From the NCBI GenBank assembly GCA_002354335.1, contig DELI01000024.1, forward strand, positions 103,700 through 164,436: a DNA stretch of 60,737 bases, written 5' to 3'. Below, in pieces: positions 15,013 through 24,387 of this stretch. Under the pieces are notes generated by a model. The model was not told where the DNA came from. It saw only the letters and a list, made by a program, of their open reading frames with translations, and did not search any database. Origin of the DNA: Sphingobacterium sp. UBA2700 (lineage in GTDB: Bacteria > Bacteroidota > Bacteroidia > Sphingobacteriales > Sphingobacteriaceae). The position numbers and the translations under genes were made by a program. Every line of letters starts with the position of its first letter. Within the stretch, counting starts at the first letter, position 1.

Positions 15013-17448
15013 TTATTCAAAATAATAGACTCTCTTAACCCTACTAGAAATATTGACCAATAGTTCATACGGAATGGTGCCGATATCTCTTGCCGCTTGT
15101 ATGATGTCTGGAAAAACCTCTACGGTATCCCCTTCTTTGACTTCAATATCTGTAACATCCAACATGCACATATCCATACAGATAGTGCCTACCGTTGGTA
15201 CCAACTGATTATTGATTTTCATTTTTCCAATTCCGTTTCCAAATTTACGATTATATCCGTCAGCATACCCAATTTTAACTGTAGCAATTCTGCTATCACG
15301 TGTTAATACGCCTTTCCGATCATAGCCAACCGTCTCGGTTTTCGGTAAATCTTTCAATTGCGTTACGGTGGTCCGCAGCGTACTTACTTTCTCTAAAGCG
15401 CTATTCCCGTTGTCCATATCAACACCATATAGCCCTATTCCTAGGCGAACCATATCAAAATGTGCTTGCGGCCAGCGTACAATTGCGGAGGTGTTCGCAA
15501 CATGTTTGATGAAAGAATAGCCGATTCCTGCTTCTAACTTAGTAACACAGTTGTTGTAAGTATCGATCTGATACTGGGTAAAACTATCTTGATTAGGATC
15601 GCCGGAGGCAACCAAATGTGTGAAGCAAGATTGTACTTTAACTTCCTTTTGTTGGTTCAAGCGTTCTATAAGTTCGTCTACTTCATTCGCTAAGAATCCT
15701 AATCGATGCATACCTGTATCCAACTTCACATGAATCTTATATCCTTCACATTTATTGGATCTTAAGAATTCTATAAACTGGTTAAGGAAACGCATGGAGT
15801 ACACCTCTGGTTCCAAATCGTATTGTAGTAAAGTCTGAAAAGTCTCGCTATCCGGACTTAACACCATGATCGGCAATTTAATGCCCCCCAACCTTAACTC
15901 AACGCCTTCGTCAGCAAATGCTACCGTTAGATAATCCACTTTGCTAAACTGCAGCAAGTTGGCAACCTCAAAACTACCGCTTCCGTAGGAGAACGCTTTG
16001 ACCATAGCCATCAGCTTTACCTGATTAGGGATCATCGCACGATAGTGCATCAGATTATGCGAAAGTGCATTTAAGTTAATCTCCAGAACGGTACCATGTG
16101 ATCTTAATGTCAGGCGTTGTACGACCTGTTCAAAGCGGAATGCACGCCCTCCCTTGATCAATATGGTTTCATCCTTGATATTTAAGCTCTCCAATTGCTG
16201 GAGTAAGTCTTCTGTAGTCGCAAACCGCTGTATGGCAGTTGTTGATAGACTGTCCAACCATTTATAATCTGGACCGACCCATATCATCCGGCTGATGGAT
16301 GCGCGAGAAAGTATACCTAACAGCTTCTCTTGAAATTTTTCACTGCCCGACAATCCTTCCATATCGGATAGAATTAACGTCTTCTTACTATGTTGGTTCT
16401 GCTGTGCTAGAAAATCTAATGATATCTGAAGCGAGGCTAAATCATTGGAATAAGAGTCGTCGATTAAAGAACTGTTAGCTATACCCTTTTTAAGCTGCAG
16501 GCGCATTTCTAAAGGTCTTAATTGCTGCAAACGTTCAATAATCAACGGTTCAGTATAACCAAAATACGTCATTGCCGTGAAGCAGGTAAGTACATTCTCT
16601 ATAGATGCTTTATCCGTAAATGGAATTTCGAAGCTATGGGTATAACCCTTCGATTTAATCGTTAGTTGGGTTCCTTTTCCTGAAGGTTCTTGATTCAACA
16701 ATTGTATCTCATTGCTATCTTCCTCCCCCCACTGCAATAATTTTATATTTGCGGAGACTTGATCGGCATTAACATATTTCGAGCCAGCAATAAGGACTTT
16801 CGATCGTTGAAATAATTTCAGTTTCTCTGATAACTTTGCCTGCTTCGAAATGAAGTTCTGCGCATGAGCTAGCCCAATATTGGTGAATATCCCTACCTCC
16901 GGCTGTATCAGAGCTTGCAAGCGCTCCATTTCTCCCGGCTCTGAAATACCCGCCTCAATCAATGCAATGTCGTACTGCGACGTCAAATTCCATAGCGATA
17001 ATGCGACACCAAGCTGAGAGTTGTAGCTTTTTGGACTCTGATACACTTTCTTATCAATCGATAATAACTGGTACAGCCATTCTTTTACCACAGACTTCCC
17101 ATTACTTCCCGCAATGCCAACCACCGTTCCATCAAAGGATAGCCTATGGTAGACAGCGAGGCGTTGCAATGCATCCAATACATCCACAACAAACAGTACA
17201 TTAACATCGGAAAGTGTCTCAAGGAAAGGCACGTTTTTGGAAACAACAAAACTACGAACTCCCCGCAAATAGGCATCATTAATGAAATCATGACCATCAC
17301 GGGCGGCAGTAAGCGCAAAAAACAAGCTATGTTCAGGTTGATTAACCTTTCTACTGTCGTATACTAGTTCTGTAATTTGTTGATTATAATCCGCTATCCG
17401 AAAACTCTTTAACTCTAAAACTTCGCGTATTAAATCGATAGTATACAT
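15013..17448 (-). CDS. murF-alr: Bifunctional MurF ligase / alanine racemase
   Basis: 811 aa fusion common in Bacteroidota. Residues 1 to about 450 are UDP-MurNAc-tripeptide:D-Ala-D-Ala ligase, with the ATP-binding loop VGIAGSNGKSVVKEW (residues 110-124), the substrate-contact region ALIEAGISEPGEM and LIDDSYSNDLASLQ. Residues from about 455 are a PLP-dependent alanine racemase: K484 in MAMVKAFSYGSG forms the Schiff base, Y728 in IGYADGY is the second catalytic base, and HVKLDTGMHRLGF and RLGIGLYGVDM follow family patterns. The fusion couples D-Ala supply to its use in the UDP-MurNAc-pentapeptide. It diverges from recX across a 69-bp gap containing a direct repeat of TTCATCATTTTTT. Confidence 0.96.
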   Translation of the reverse strand: MYTIDLIREVLELKSFRIADYNQQITELVYDSRKVNQPEHSLFFALTAARDGHDFINDAYLRGVRSFVVSKNVPFLETLSDVNVLFVVDVLDALQRLAVYHRLSFDGTVVGIAGSNGKSVVKEWLYQLLSIDKKVYQSPKSYNSQLGVALSLWNLTSQYDIALIEAGISEPGEMERLQALIQPEVGIFTNIGLAHAQNFISKQAKLSEKLKLFQRSKVLIAGSKYVNADQVSANIKLLQWGEEDSNEIQLLNQEPSGKGTQLTIKSKGYTHSFEIPFTDKASIENVLTCFTAMTYFGYTEPLIIERLQQLRPLEMRLQLKKGIANSSLIDDSYSNDLASLQISLDFLAQQNQHSKKTLILSDMEGLSGSEKFQEKLLGILSRASISRMIWVGPDYKWLDSLSTTAIQRFATTEDLLQQLESLNIKDETILIKGGRAFRFEQVVQRLTLRSHGTVLEINLNALSHNLMHYRAMIPNQVKLMAMVKAFSYGSGSFEVANLLQFSKVDYLTVAFADEGVELRLGGIKLPIMVLSPDSETFQTLLQYDLEPEVYSMRFLNQFIEFLRSNKCEGYKIHVKLDTGMHRLGFLANEVDELIERLNQQKEVKVQSCFTHLVASGDPNQDSFTQYQIDTYNNCVTKLEAGIGYSFIKHVANTSAIVRWPQAHFDMVRLGIGLYGVDMDNGNSALEKVSTLRTTVTQLKDLPKTETVGYDRKGVLTRDSRIATVKIGYADGYNRKFGNGIGKMKINNQLVPTVGTICMDMCMLDVTDIEVKEGDTVEVFPDIIQAARDIGTIPYELLVNISSRVKRVYYFE

Positions 17449-17517
17449 CTCATATTAAATATTGAACGAATTTCATCATTTTTTTTATAAGTTCATCATT
17501 TTTTGAACATTTGTGTT

Positions 17518-17994
17518 ATGGAAGATCAATCGGGAAAAACAAAGATTCTTACGCCCCTTCAGGCAAAGAGAAAAGCTGAAAGCTATTGCGCCTATCAGGA
17601 ACGAGCGCAACAAGAGGTTCGAGACAAACTTTATAGCTGGGGGCTCCACAGTAATGATGTCGAGCATATAATTTCAGACTTAATCTCCGACAATTTCCTA
17701 AACGAAGAGCGGTTTGCCAAGGCTTTTGTATTAGGAAAATTCCGAATGAAAGGTTGGGGAAAGATAAAGATTGTTCAGCATTTAAAAGCAAAACGGGTTT
17801 CAAAACCGCTAATCCAGATTGCACTTAGGGAAATCGATCTAGACGACTATGAATCTAAGTTATCCGAACTAATTTCAAAAAAAGTTAATGTGGATGTCGC
17901 TTCCTTGAATTTAAAAGAAAAGGCGAAGCTGATCAGGTATCTGCAATCGAAAGGATATGAAAACGATTTGATATTTTCTAAAATTAAGGAATAA
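17518..17994 (+). CDS. recX: RecX family regulator of RecA
   Basis: 158 aa from the ATG at 17518; an in-frame TTG at 17503 is less likely. RecX is built of three-helix tandem repeats: AKRKAESYCAYQERAQQEVRDKLYSWG, then DLISDNFLNEERFAKAFVLGKFRMKGWGKIKIVQHLKAK, then a third repeat ending YLQSKGYENDLIFSKI. It binds RecA filaments and limits recombination and SOS. recA is not adjacent. It is transcribed divergently from murF-alr. Confidence 0.9.
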   Translation: MEDQSGKTKILTPLQAKRKAESYCAYQERAQQEVRDKLYSWGLHSNDVEHIISDLISDNFLNEERFAKAFVLGKFRMKGWGKIKIVQHLKAKRVSKPLIQIALREIDLDDYESKLSELISKKVNVDVASLNLKEKAKLIRYLQSKGYENDLIFSKIKE

Positions 17995-18149
17995 CATTTC
18001 CGAATTAGAATCTATGCTCTTTACCGAAATCATTTTGATTTGATCCTATCGGATGATTTTTATTCAAAAAATATTACTTGAGTTCCAGCCAGTTGATGTC
18101 TGTCTGTGGACTTTTTTAAAAAATAATTTTAGGAATTGATTTTTCTCTC

Positions 18150-18157
18150 TATATTTG
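18150..18157 (+). promoter_or_regulatory. -7 promoter box for the tRNA-Gly/tRNA-Leu unit
   Basis: TATATTTG matches TAnnTTTG exactly and ends 11 bases before the tRNA-Gly start. One promoter and one terminator (18337) bracket both tRNAs. Confidence 0.6.
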
Positions 18158-18168
18158 CACCACGTCAA

Positions 18169-18241
18169 GCGAAAGTAGCTCAGTTGGTAGAGCACAACCT
18201 TGCCAAGGTTGGGGTCGCGAGTTCGAATCTCGTCTTTCGCT
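18169..18241 (+). tRNA. tRNA-Gly (anticodon GCC)
   Basis: 73 nt cloverleaf. Acceptor arms GCGAAAG / CTTTCGC, D-arm AGCTCAGTTGGTAGAGCA, anticodon stem CAACC-TTGCCAA-GGTTG giving GCC, T-arm GCGAG-TTCGAAT-CTCGT, discriminator T. CCA is not encoded. Confidence 0.96.
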
Positions 18242-18246
18242 CAGTT

Positions 18247-18331
18247 GCCTAGGTGGTGGAACTGGTAGACACGCAGGACTTAAAATCCTGTTCCCGTTAA
18301 GGGAGTGCGGGTTCGATTCCCGCCCTAGGTA
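18247..18331 (+). tRNA. tRNA-Leu (anticodon TAA)
   Basis: 85 nt with a long variable arm typical of tRNA-Leu (TGTTCCCGTTAAGGGAGT). Acceptor GCCTAGG / CCTAGGT with a terminal G-U pair, anticodon loop CTTAAAA giving TAA, T-arm GCGGG-TTCGATT-CCCGC, discriminator A. It starts five bases after tRNA-Gly. Confidence 0.95.
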
Positions 18332-18336
18332 CTTGG

Positions 18337-18366
18337 AAAAAAGCTCATCAAAAGATGAGCTTTTTT
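18337..18366 (+). terminator. Intrinsic terminator after the tRNA pair
   Basis: Stem AAAGCTCATC / GATGAGCTTT with an AAAA loop and a six-T run. It closes the tRNA-Gly/tRNA-Leu transcript. Confidence 0.88.
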
Positions 18367-18619
18367 GTTTTCACCGCTATACTATTTTCCCGTAGACTGG
18401 GAATCGGGATCAATCCTTGTTCCTGAAGTCGCTAGGACGAATACGTAGCAATGGCTTAAATCAAGCAGGGATATCTTGCACACCCTCCTCCCCATACTAA
18501 AAGGATATAATCGCATATTCAATATTGGGTAACCTTCTAGGTTCGGTATCAACATATCAGCAAGCTCTTGTAATCTTCCCTCAGGTTAGCTATCTTACAG
18601 CAAAACCTAGAAATTATTT

Positions 18620-19627
18620 ATGATCAAGAAAGGATTTGGAATCAAGAATATTGCCGAAATGTTGGGCATCTCTGTTTCTACCGTATCCAGGGCATTGCGC
18701 GATGCGCATGATATCAACCCGGAAACCAAAGAAAGAGTGCTCAAACTGGCTAAAGAACTCAATTTCAAACCCAATAAAAATGCCGCAGCCTTAGCGTCCG
18801 GAAGCACCAAAAACATCGGCGTTATTATCCCGTTTATTACCAATTACTATTTCAGCACGGTAATCTCCGGGATACAGGAAGCCGCCTTTCAACTCGGATA
18901 CAACATCATTCTGTTTGTCACCAACGACGAGGAAGAACGCGAAAAACAACTCATCGAAAACCTGGATCTTGCAAGCCTCGACGGGCTTCTGATCTCCTTA
19001 TCATCAAACTCCAGCAGTATTGAACACTTCGAAACATTAATCGATGGAGGGCTTCCTTTAGTATTCTTTGATCGTGTCCCTAATGAAATCAATGCTTCCA
19101 AAGTGATGCAAAGCGATTATGAAGGGGCGTTCTTGGCGACAAGCCATCTGATTCGAAAAGGATATAAGCGAATAGCTCACTTAGCAGGCCCCGAAAGCCT
19201 CAAGTTCACGCAAGAAAGATTAAGGGGTTTCCTAAGCGCATTGAAACAAGCTCAAATGCCGGTGCATGAAGAATATATTATCCATTCGGGATTCTCATCG
19301 CAGCATGGATATGCCGACGTCCAGCAATTGCTGGCTTTAGAGGAACTTCCAGACGCGATATTCGCAGTCAATGACCGGAAGGCTATCGGCGCAATTCAAG
19401 CGCTCAAAGACGCTAAAAAGCTTGTTGGAAAGGAAATTGGCGTGGTTGGATTTACCAACGACCCCATGTGCACAGTCATCGAACCAAATTTGACGACGGT
19501 CGAAGAACCGGCTTTCCAAATTGGAGAACAGAGCTGCGAGCTCCTGATTAAGCATATCAAAAATAAAGATTTCGAACCCCGTTCGGTACTGATCCCTTGC
19601 CGTTTAATTGAACGAGACTCTAGCTAA
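18620..19627 (+). CDS. LacI-family transcriptional regulator
   Basis: 335 aa, full length. The N-terminal helix-turn-helix and hinge read IKNIAEMLGISVSTVSRALRD and INPETKERVLKLAKELNFKPN (residues 8-52), followed by a periplasmic-binding-protein-like effector domain (NIGVIIPFITNYYFSTVISG; DAIFAVNDRKAIGAIQALKD; VVGFTNDPM). It converges on nagA across a hairpin. It heads a minus-strand amino-sugar block and is the likely local regulator, with N-acetylated amino sugar or its 6-phosphate as plausible effector (inference). A matching palindrome is seen at 31662-31679, about 12 kb away at the susC promoter. Confidence 0.93.
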   Translation: MIKKGFGIKNIAEMLGISVSTVSRALRDAHDINPETKERVLKLAKELNFKPNKNAAALASGSTKNIGVIIPFITNYYFSTVISGIQEAAFQLGYNIILFVTNDEEEREKQLIENLDLASLDGLLISLSSNSSSIEHFETLIDGGLPLVFFDRVPNEINASKVMQSDYEGAFLATSHLIRKGYKRIAHLAGPESLKFTQERLRGFLSALKQAQMPVHEEYIIHSGFSSQHGYADVQQLLALEELPDAIFAVNDRKAIGAIQALKDAKKLVGKEIGVVGFTNDPMCTVIEPNLTTVEEPAFQIGEQSCELLIKHIKNKDFEPRSVLIPCRLIERDSS

Positions 19628-19632
19628 AACAA

Positions 19633-19658
19633 TAGCCACTTCGCAAACGAAGTGGCTA
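19633..19658. terminator. Hairpin between convergent lacI-type gene and nagA
   Basis: Perfect 11-bp stem (TAGCCACTTCG / CGAAGTGGCTA) with a four-base CAAA loop. It has no long T run on either side, so termination may be weak or factor-dependent, but its place between convergent genes suits a shared terminator. Confidence 0.55.
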
Positions 19659-19695
19659 CCAACTATATGTTAATTAATCAATAAACCCAAGTCTA

Positions 19696-20883
19696 TTAGT
19701 TCTCATAAACAAAGCGACCTGCTATCATGGTCTTTTGAACCTGAATATTTTCATCAAATAAAATCAGGTCGGCTTGCAAGCCTTTACTGATCGTTCCAAT
19801 CTGATGCTGCAGACCTAGTATCCTTGCAGGGTTAACTGTAAGCATATGCACCGCATCTTTAAGCTCCAAACCTGCCATCTTTGTCATCGTACGAATCAAT
19901 CGATCCGCCGTTGCCACGCTTCCCGCAAAGGACTTACGATCCGGAAGTTTAGCAACCCCATCTTCCACCACAACGGCAAGGCCATTTTCTTTACTGCCCA
20001 AAATACTTTCTGTCACATCAGTTCCCGCTGCACGCATCGCATCCGTAATTAAAATAATTTGATTCTTTGCCTTCACTTTGCTAATCAGCTTCAAGAAAGG
20101 CTCCGGCAAATGCGTTCCATCCGCAATAATCTCTACATCGATATCATCAATCAATAAGCAGGATTCAATCGCACCAGCATATCGGTATGCATTCCGTCGA
20201 GTCATCCCCGACATGCCTGAGTACAGATGTGTTGCTAATTTATAACCAGCCTCCACTCCTTTTACTACCTCATCGTAAACCGCATCTGTATGTGCTAAAG
20301 CTAATAAAATACCCTCTTCGCAGACCCGCTTCCCAAAGGTCAATGCCCCCGGCAATTCTGGAGCGGCACTCCATCGCGCAATCAAATGCTTGTATTTAGA
20401 CAAGATGGGTTCATATTCCTCAGGTTTCGGATCCCGAATATATCGAGGATCTTGAGCGCCGCGTTGCTCCATCGCAAAATAAGGCCCCTCCAAGTGCAAA
20501 CCATAGAACCTCGCTCCTTTTTCATTCTTCTCCAGCGATTTTGCATAAACCTCAAACGTCTCCAAGAGTAAATCTTGTTCACTGGTTAGAGTCGTAGGCA
20601 ACATCGCCGTCGTGCCGAAACGCGCATGCGTTTCTGCAATATTAAGATAGGCATCAACGTCGTTATCCATGAAGTCCGAACCGCCGCCACCGTGTATATG
20701 AATATCGATGAAACCCGGCGACAGGTAAAGACCTTGAGCATCGACAATTTCATGTGTACTACTCGCCTTTGGCCAATCTGTTGATTCCTCAACAGCCACA
20801 ATCCGGCCATTTTCAATACTCACATAGCCATTCTCAATTATTCGAAAAGGGGTGATAATTTTTGCATTAATTATACTGATCAT
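19696..20883 (-). CDS. nagA: N-acetylglucosamine-6-phosphate deacetylase
   Basis: 395 aa from the ATG at 20883 (an in-frame TTG at 20904 inside the permease gene was rejected). It converts GlcNAc-6-P to glucosamine-6-P and acetate in the cytosol. Amidohydrolase-fold motifs: YLSPGFIDIHIHGGGGSDFMD (metal-site histidines), HLEGPYF, LALAHTDAVYDEV and THLYSGMSGMTRR for metal and substrate, ILITDAMRAAGT with the catalytic Asp. The C-terminal NPARILGLQHQIGTISKGLQADLILFD is standard. It is last in the nagB-permease-nagA run, 11 bases after the permease gene. Confidence 0.95.
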   Translation of the reverse strand: MISIINAKIITPFRIIENGYVSIENGRIVAVEESTDWPKASSTHEIVDAQGLYLSPGFIDIHIHGGGGSDFMDNDVDAYLNIAETHARFGTTAMLPTTLTSEQDLLLETFEVYAKSLEKNEKGARFYGLHLEGPYFAMEQRGAQDPRYIRDPKPEEYEPILSKYKHLIARWSAAPELPGALTFGKRVCEEGILLALAHTDAVYDEVVKGVEAGYKLATHLYSGMSGMTRRNAYRYAGAIESCLLIDDIDVEIIADGTHLPEPFLKLISKVKAKNQIILITDAMRAAGTDVTESILGSKENGLAVVVEDGVAKLPDRKSFAGSVATADRLIRTMTKMAGLELKDAVHMLTVNPARILGLQHQIGTISKGLQADLILFDENIQVQKTMIAGRFVYEN

Positions 20884-20894
20884 TGTTAGGTTGA

Positions 20895-22181
20895 TTATTT
20901 CCAAGATTTAAATCGGTGCCCGATAAAGGCATAGAACACAATATACGAAAAACATGGAACTAATACCCAATAAGCCGTTTTCACATCATGAGAATCTGCT
21001 ACTAACCCGTAAATCATCGGCAATATCGCATTCCCACATAGTCCCATAATCAAGAGTGCCGACCCCTGCTTCGCATATTTACCGAGACCATCCAGTGCAA
21101 GAGGCCAGATACCGGCCCATATTAACGCATTCGGAACACCGATCATCGCCAAGAACCAAATCGACACATCCAGATGATGTCCGAACCAATGCACCTGATA
21201 GCTCACCAAGCAAACTAATAAGGATAAGATCAAGCCAACGATAGAGCAAATTTGCAGCATGCGCTTTTGCGATATCAGCGCAGGAATCAACGTGATACCC
21301 ATCAAATAGCCGATAATCGTTGCTGTCAATACATAAGACGGCAGCGCTTTTGCTTCTAATAACGAAAGCCCCATCGCCCCAGCATAATTAATAATGGTAT
21401 CAATCGCAATCACTTGTGTTCCCACATGAAGGAAGATGGCAACCGCGCCTAATACCAAATTCGGAAATTGAAAAACACCAGACTTCGACTCGGCGTCCTT
21501 GTCTTCTTCCCGATTGTCGATTTCCGGCAATGGCGAAAACTTAATAAAGAGTCCAATGAGAAATAGCACCGCAGCAACGACAATGTAAGGCACTACGACG
21601 CGTAAAATCAGCTCATCGAGTGTTTGTGCTCTCGTCACTTCATCCATCAAGGGAATCTGCTTAAACAGCTCGTTATCTGTGGGACGTAGAATAGCCCAAG
21701 AGAATGCAAGTGGGGCCAAAATACCGGCCCCTTTGTTGCATATTCCCATTATACTAATTCGTTGCGCTGCACGTTCTTTCTCACCGATCATCGTAATGTA
21801 TAAGTTCGCAACAGTCTGCAAAACCGCAAGTCCAGAGCCTAGGGTAAACAAGCCCAGCAAAAATATAACATAAGTCCTACCATAAGCCGCCGGCACGAAC
21901 AATAAGGCCCCTACGGCCATGATCCAGAACCCAATTGTAATCCCTCTTTTATAACCAACGCGCTTGAGTAGATAAGACGACGGCATAGACATTACCAGAT
22001 ATGAAATATAGAAAGCGAAGGCAACTAAATAAGATTGAAAATTCGTCAGCTCACAGGCAATCTTAAAATATGGAATTAAGATGGCATTGACCCAGGATAC
22101 AAATCCGAAGACAAAGAACATCGTCCCAATGATGCCAATGGAAATTAAGGTAGTGCGTCTATCTAAAACTTGTGCGTTCAT
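20895..22181 (-). CDS. Sugar MFS transporter, FucP/NagP-like
   Basis: 428 aa with about 12 transmembrane helices. FGFVSWVNAILIPYFKIACELTNFQ, YLVMSMPSSYLLKRVGYKRG and LGLFTLGSGLAVLQTVANLYI place it in the FucP (glucose/galactose/fucose-proton symporter) branch of the MFS. Members beside nag genes are commonly called NagP and import GlcNAc. Its place between nagB and nagA supports uptake of N-acetylated amino sugar through the inner membrane. A sugar kinase that would phosphorylate imported GlcNAc is not in the window. Confidence 0.9.
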   Translation of the reverse strand: MNAQVLDRRTTLISIGIIGTMFFVFGFVSWVNAILIPYFKIACELTNFQSYLVAFAFYISYLVMSMPSSYLLKRVGYKRGITIGFWIMAVGALLFVPAAYGRTYVIFLLGLFTLGSGLAVLQTVANLYITMIGEKERAAQRISIMGICNKGAGILAPLAFSWAILRPTDNELFKQIPLMDEVTRAQTLDELILRVVVPYIVVAAVLFLIGLFIKFSPLPEIDNREEDKDAESKSGVFQFPNLVLGAVAIFLHVGTQVIAIDTIINYAGAMGLSLLEAKALPSYVLTATIIGYLMGITLIPALISQKRMLQICSIVGLILSLLVCLVSYQVHWFGHHLDVSIWFLAMIGVPNALIWAGIWPLALDGLGKYAKQGSALLIMGLCGNAILPMIYGLVADSHDVKTAYWVLVPCFSYIVFYAFIGHRFKSWK

Positions 22182-22204
22182 AAGTTAGGTTAAAGGTTTA
22201 AAGT

Positions 22205-22936
22205 TTATAGCAAAGAAGCTGATCCTTCGTCTAAATAACAATAGCAGGCAGGATGATTTTGTAAAATACTTGCCGGATACAGATTAGAAACCTCATTTGT
22301 CAGACAGTTCTTTACGGCAAGCGCCTTTCGTTCATCGGGTACCGCACATATGATCTTCTTCGACTTCATGATTTGCTTAATAGACATCGATATCGCCTGC
22401 AATGGCACCTCGTCGATGCTATTGAACCAACCCTCGCCCATCTGCTGCTGTCTGCATAGCGCGTCCAAATCGACTACGAGATAAGGGGCTTCTACATCAA
22501 AATCTGCCGGTGGATCATTAAATGCCAAGTGTCCATTCTCTCCAATGCCCACAAATGCAACATCAATCGGGTAATTTCTGATGATATCCCCTAAACGCTT
22601 ACATTCTTCCTGCGCATTTCCCTCGCCATTGATCAGCACCACCTCTTTCAATGTGCCGACCTGATCTACAAAACGCTCATTCAAATATTTTCTAAAGCTC
22701 GCCTTATGCGTAATAGGCATACCGATATATTCATCCAAGTGAAACATGCGGACCTTAGACCAGTCTATATCTTTATCCTTTATCAAAGTCTCTAATGTCT
22801 CAAATTGACTTTGTCCTGTAGCCAAAATAATATTAGCTTCGCCCTTAGCACGGATAACTTCTTTAATTAGTTCCGCTCCCTTTGCTCCAGCATGAGCCCC
22901 TAAAGATTCCCGATCCGGGAAAATTTCTACATTCAT
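22205..22936 (-). CDS. nagB: Glucosamine-6-phosphate deaminase
   Basis: 243 aa. It isomerises and deaminates glucosamine-6-P to fructose-6-P and ammonia. Motifs: IILATGQSQFETLETL (phosphate loop), VRMFHLDEYIGM with the catalytic Asp, and DVAFVGIGENGHLAFNDPPADF with the ring-opening His and Glu. AISMSIKQIMKSKKIICAVPD is the C-terminal lid region. The first loop has GQSQF where E. coli NagB has GSTP, as in the shorter family members. It sits 17 bases after the GH109 gene and 23 before the permease gene, completing the intracellular pathway with NagA. Confidence 0.93.
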   Translation of the reverse strand: MNVEIFPDRESLGAHAGAKGAELIKEVIRAKGEANIILATGQSQFETLETLIKDKDIDWSKVRMFHLDEYIGMPITHKASFRKYLNERFVDQVGTLKEVVLINGEGNAQEECKRLGDIIRNYPIDVAFVGIGENGHLAFNDPPADFDVEAPYLVVDLDALCRQQQMGEGWFNSIDEVPLQAISMSIKQIMKSKKIICAVPDERKALAVKNCLTNEVSNLYPASILQNHPACYCYLDEGSASLL

Positions 22937-22953
22937 ATTCTCTAAGCTTTAAG

Positions 22954-24387
22954 TTATTTATTCGATTTTAATACTTTGGTATTGCCACCAGTTTCCAAAT
23001 GGATATTGTGGACTTTATTAGCTTTCCATCGTCCCATCGTAAAGTCCGGAATAGCAATTGGTTTTGACCCGTTCGCAACCGACCATTCACTCAACGGTCC
23101 AATTGACGACCAGGACGCGGCATCATACACATCCATATCGACAGGCAAGCCATTACGCAGGCAGTCGATCAGGCGCCAGTCCATGATAAAGTCCATACCT
23201 CCATGACCTCCTACTTCTTTCGCCATCTCTCCAATCTGACTGATGATCTTTGGCGTGTTCTCCGCTTCAATCTTTTTGAACTCATCCTCGTCGAGGAATT
23301 TCTCATGCCCAATAGCCAATTTTGCTGGAAGTGGATATTTCTGCGCAAAAGCCTTCGTTCCGGAAATCAAGTGTATGCGAGAATAAGGTCTAGGCGTACT
23401 GACATCATGTTGTAGCATAATGGTACTGCCGTCATGGTTCTTAATGGTCGAGGTATTCATATTGCCACGAAACGGATATTTAAGATATTTCTCAAATTCC
23501 TTATTCGTCTTAGCCAACTCTTCCGTCTTCGGGCGCAGCGAGAAATCCTTCGAAGCCATCGAAGTCATAAACTCCATCTTGTTCCCACGGTTGATCTTCA
23601 GAACCTGCGCAATCGGACCTAAACCATGTGTAGGATATAGGTTTCCGTTTCGCTTTGCATTTTCCATCAAGCGCCATTTATCATAGCGCGCCTCGTCTTT
23701 AAAAAGACTCTCGAGAATATCGTGAATATAGGCTCCTTCGCAGTGAACAATATCACCGAAAAAGCCTTGCCTTGCCAAATTCAGCGTTAGCATCTCGAAG
23801 AAATCATAGCAACAGTTCTCTAGGATGACACAATGCTTCTTGGTGCGTTCTGATGTCATCACCAACTGCCAGCATTCCTCAATTGTCACCGCTGCAGGAA
23901 TCTCAACAGCAACGTGTTTGCCCTGTTCCATTGCATAAATTGCCATCTCCGCATGCAAGGCCCAGTTGGTAGCGATATAAACAAAATCAATATCGTCGCG
24001 ACGGCACATCTCCTTCCAGGATTCCGCTTTACCACTGTATATTTTGGCTTCATGGCCGGTTGTCACAATGCGCTTTTTTGCCGCCTGCGCTTTTTCATCG
24101 CGGATATCGCAAATACCTTTAATCGATACCCCTTCAATCATACTTAAACGGTAGACCGCTGCCGAACCACGATTTCCGACGCCAACAAACCCAGTGCGTA
24201 CCGTGGATAAGGCGGGTGCGGCATAGCCCGACATGTTGAATATAGGTTTATAGCTCTGCTGCGATTCTCTAAGAATTTGATGATAGTTGCTCTGCTCCTC
24301 CAAGGGACTCGCAGATACTTTGTTGGAAAGAATACCTAGACCGGCAAGTCCAGATAACTTAAGAAATGATCTTCTATCTGTTGACAT
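22954..24387 (-). CDS. Gfo/Idh/MocA protein, GH109-type (alpha-N-acetylgalactosaminidase-like)
   Basis: 477 aa. A Tat-like leader (MSTDRRSFLKLSGLAGLGIL) implies folded export with NAD bound. The Rossmann fold begins at TVRTGFVGVGNRGSAAVYRL (about 62-80), and GKHVAVEIPAAVTIEECWQL is the conserved strand. YPTHGLGPIAQVLKINRGNK and GGHGGMDFIMDWRLIDCLRNG match GH109, which uses tightly bound NAD+ to oxidise C3 transiently and cleave alpha-GalNAc by elimination/addition. Specificity (alpha- or beta-, GalNAc or GlcNAc) cannot be read from the sequence. It is first of the nagB-permease-nagA run and separated by a 346-bp gap from the upstream Gfo/Idh gene. Confidence 0.85.
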   Translation of the reverse strand: MSTDRRSFLKLSGLAGLGILSNKVSASPLEEQSNYHQILRESQQSYKPIFNMSGYAAPALSTVRTGFVGVGNRGSAAVYRLSMIEGVSIKGICDIRDEKAQAAKKRIVTTGHEAKIYSGKAESWKEMCRRDDIDFVYIATNWALHAEMAIYAMEQGKHVAVEIPAAVTIEECWQLVMTSERTKKHCVILENCCYDFFEMLTLNLARQGFFGDIVHCEGAYIHDILESLFKDEARYDKWRLMENAKRNGNLYPTHGLGPIAQVLKINRGNKMEFMTSMASKDFSLRPKTEELAKTNKEFEKYLKYPFRGNMNTSTIKNHDGSTIMLQHDVSTPRPYSRIHLISGTKAFAQKYPLPAKLAIGHEKFLDEDEFKKIEAENTPKIISQIGEMAKEVGGHGGMDFIMDWRLIDCLRNGLPVDMDVYDAASWSSIGPLSEWSVANGSKPIAIPDFTMGRWKANKVHNIHLETGGNTKVLKSNK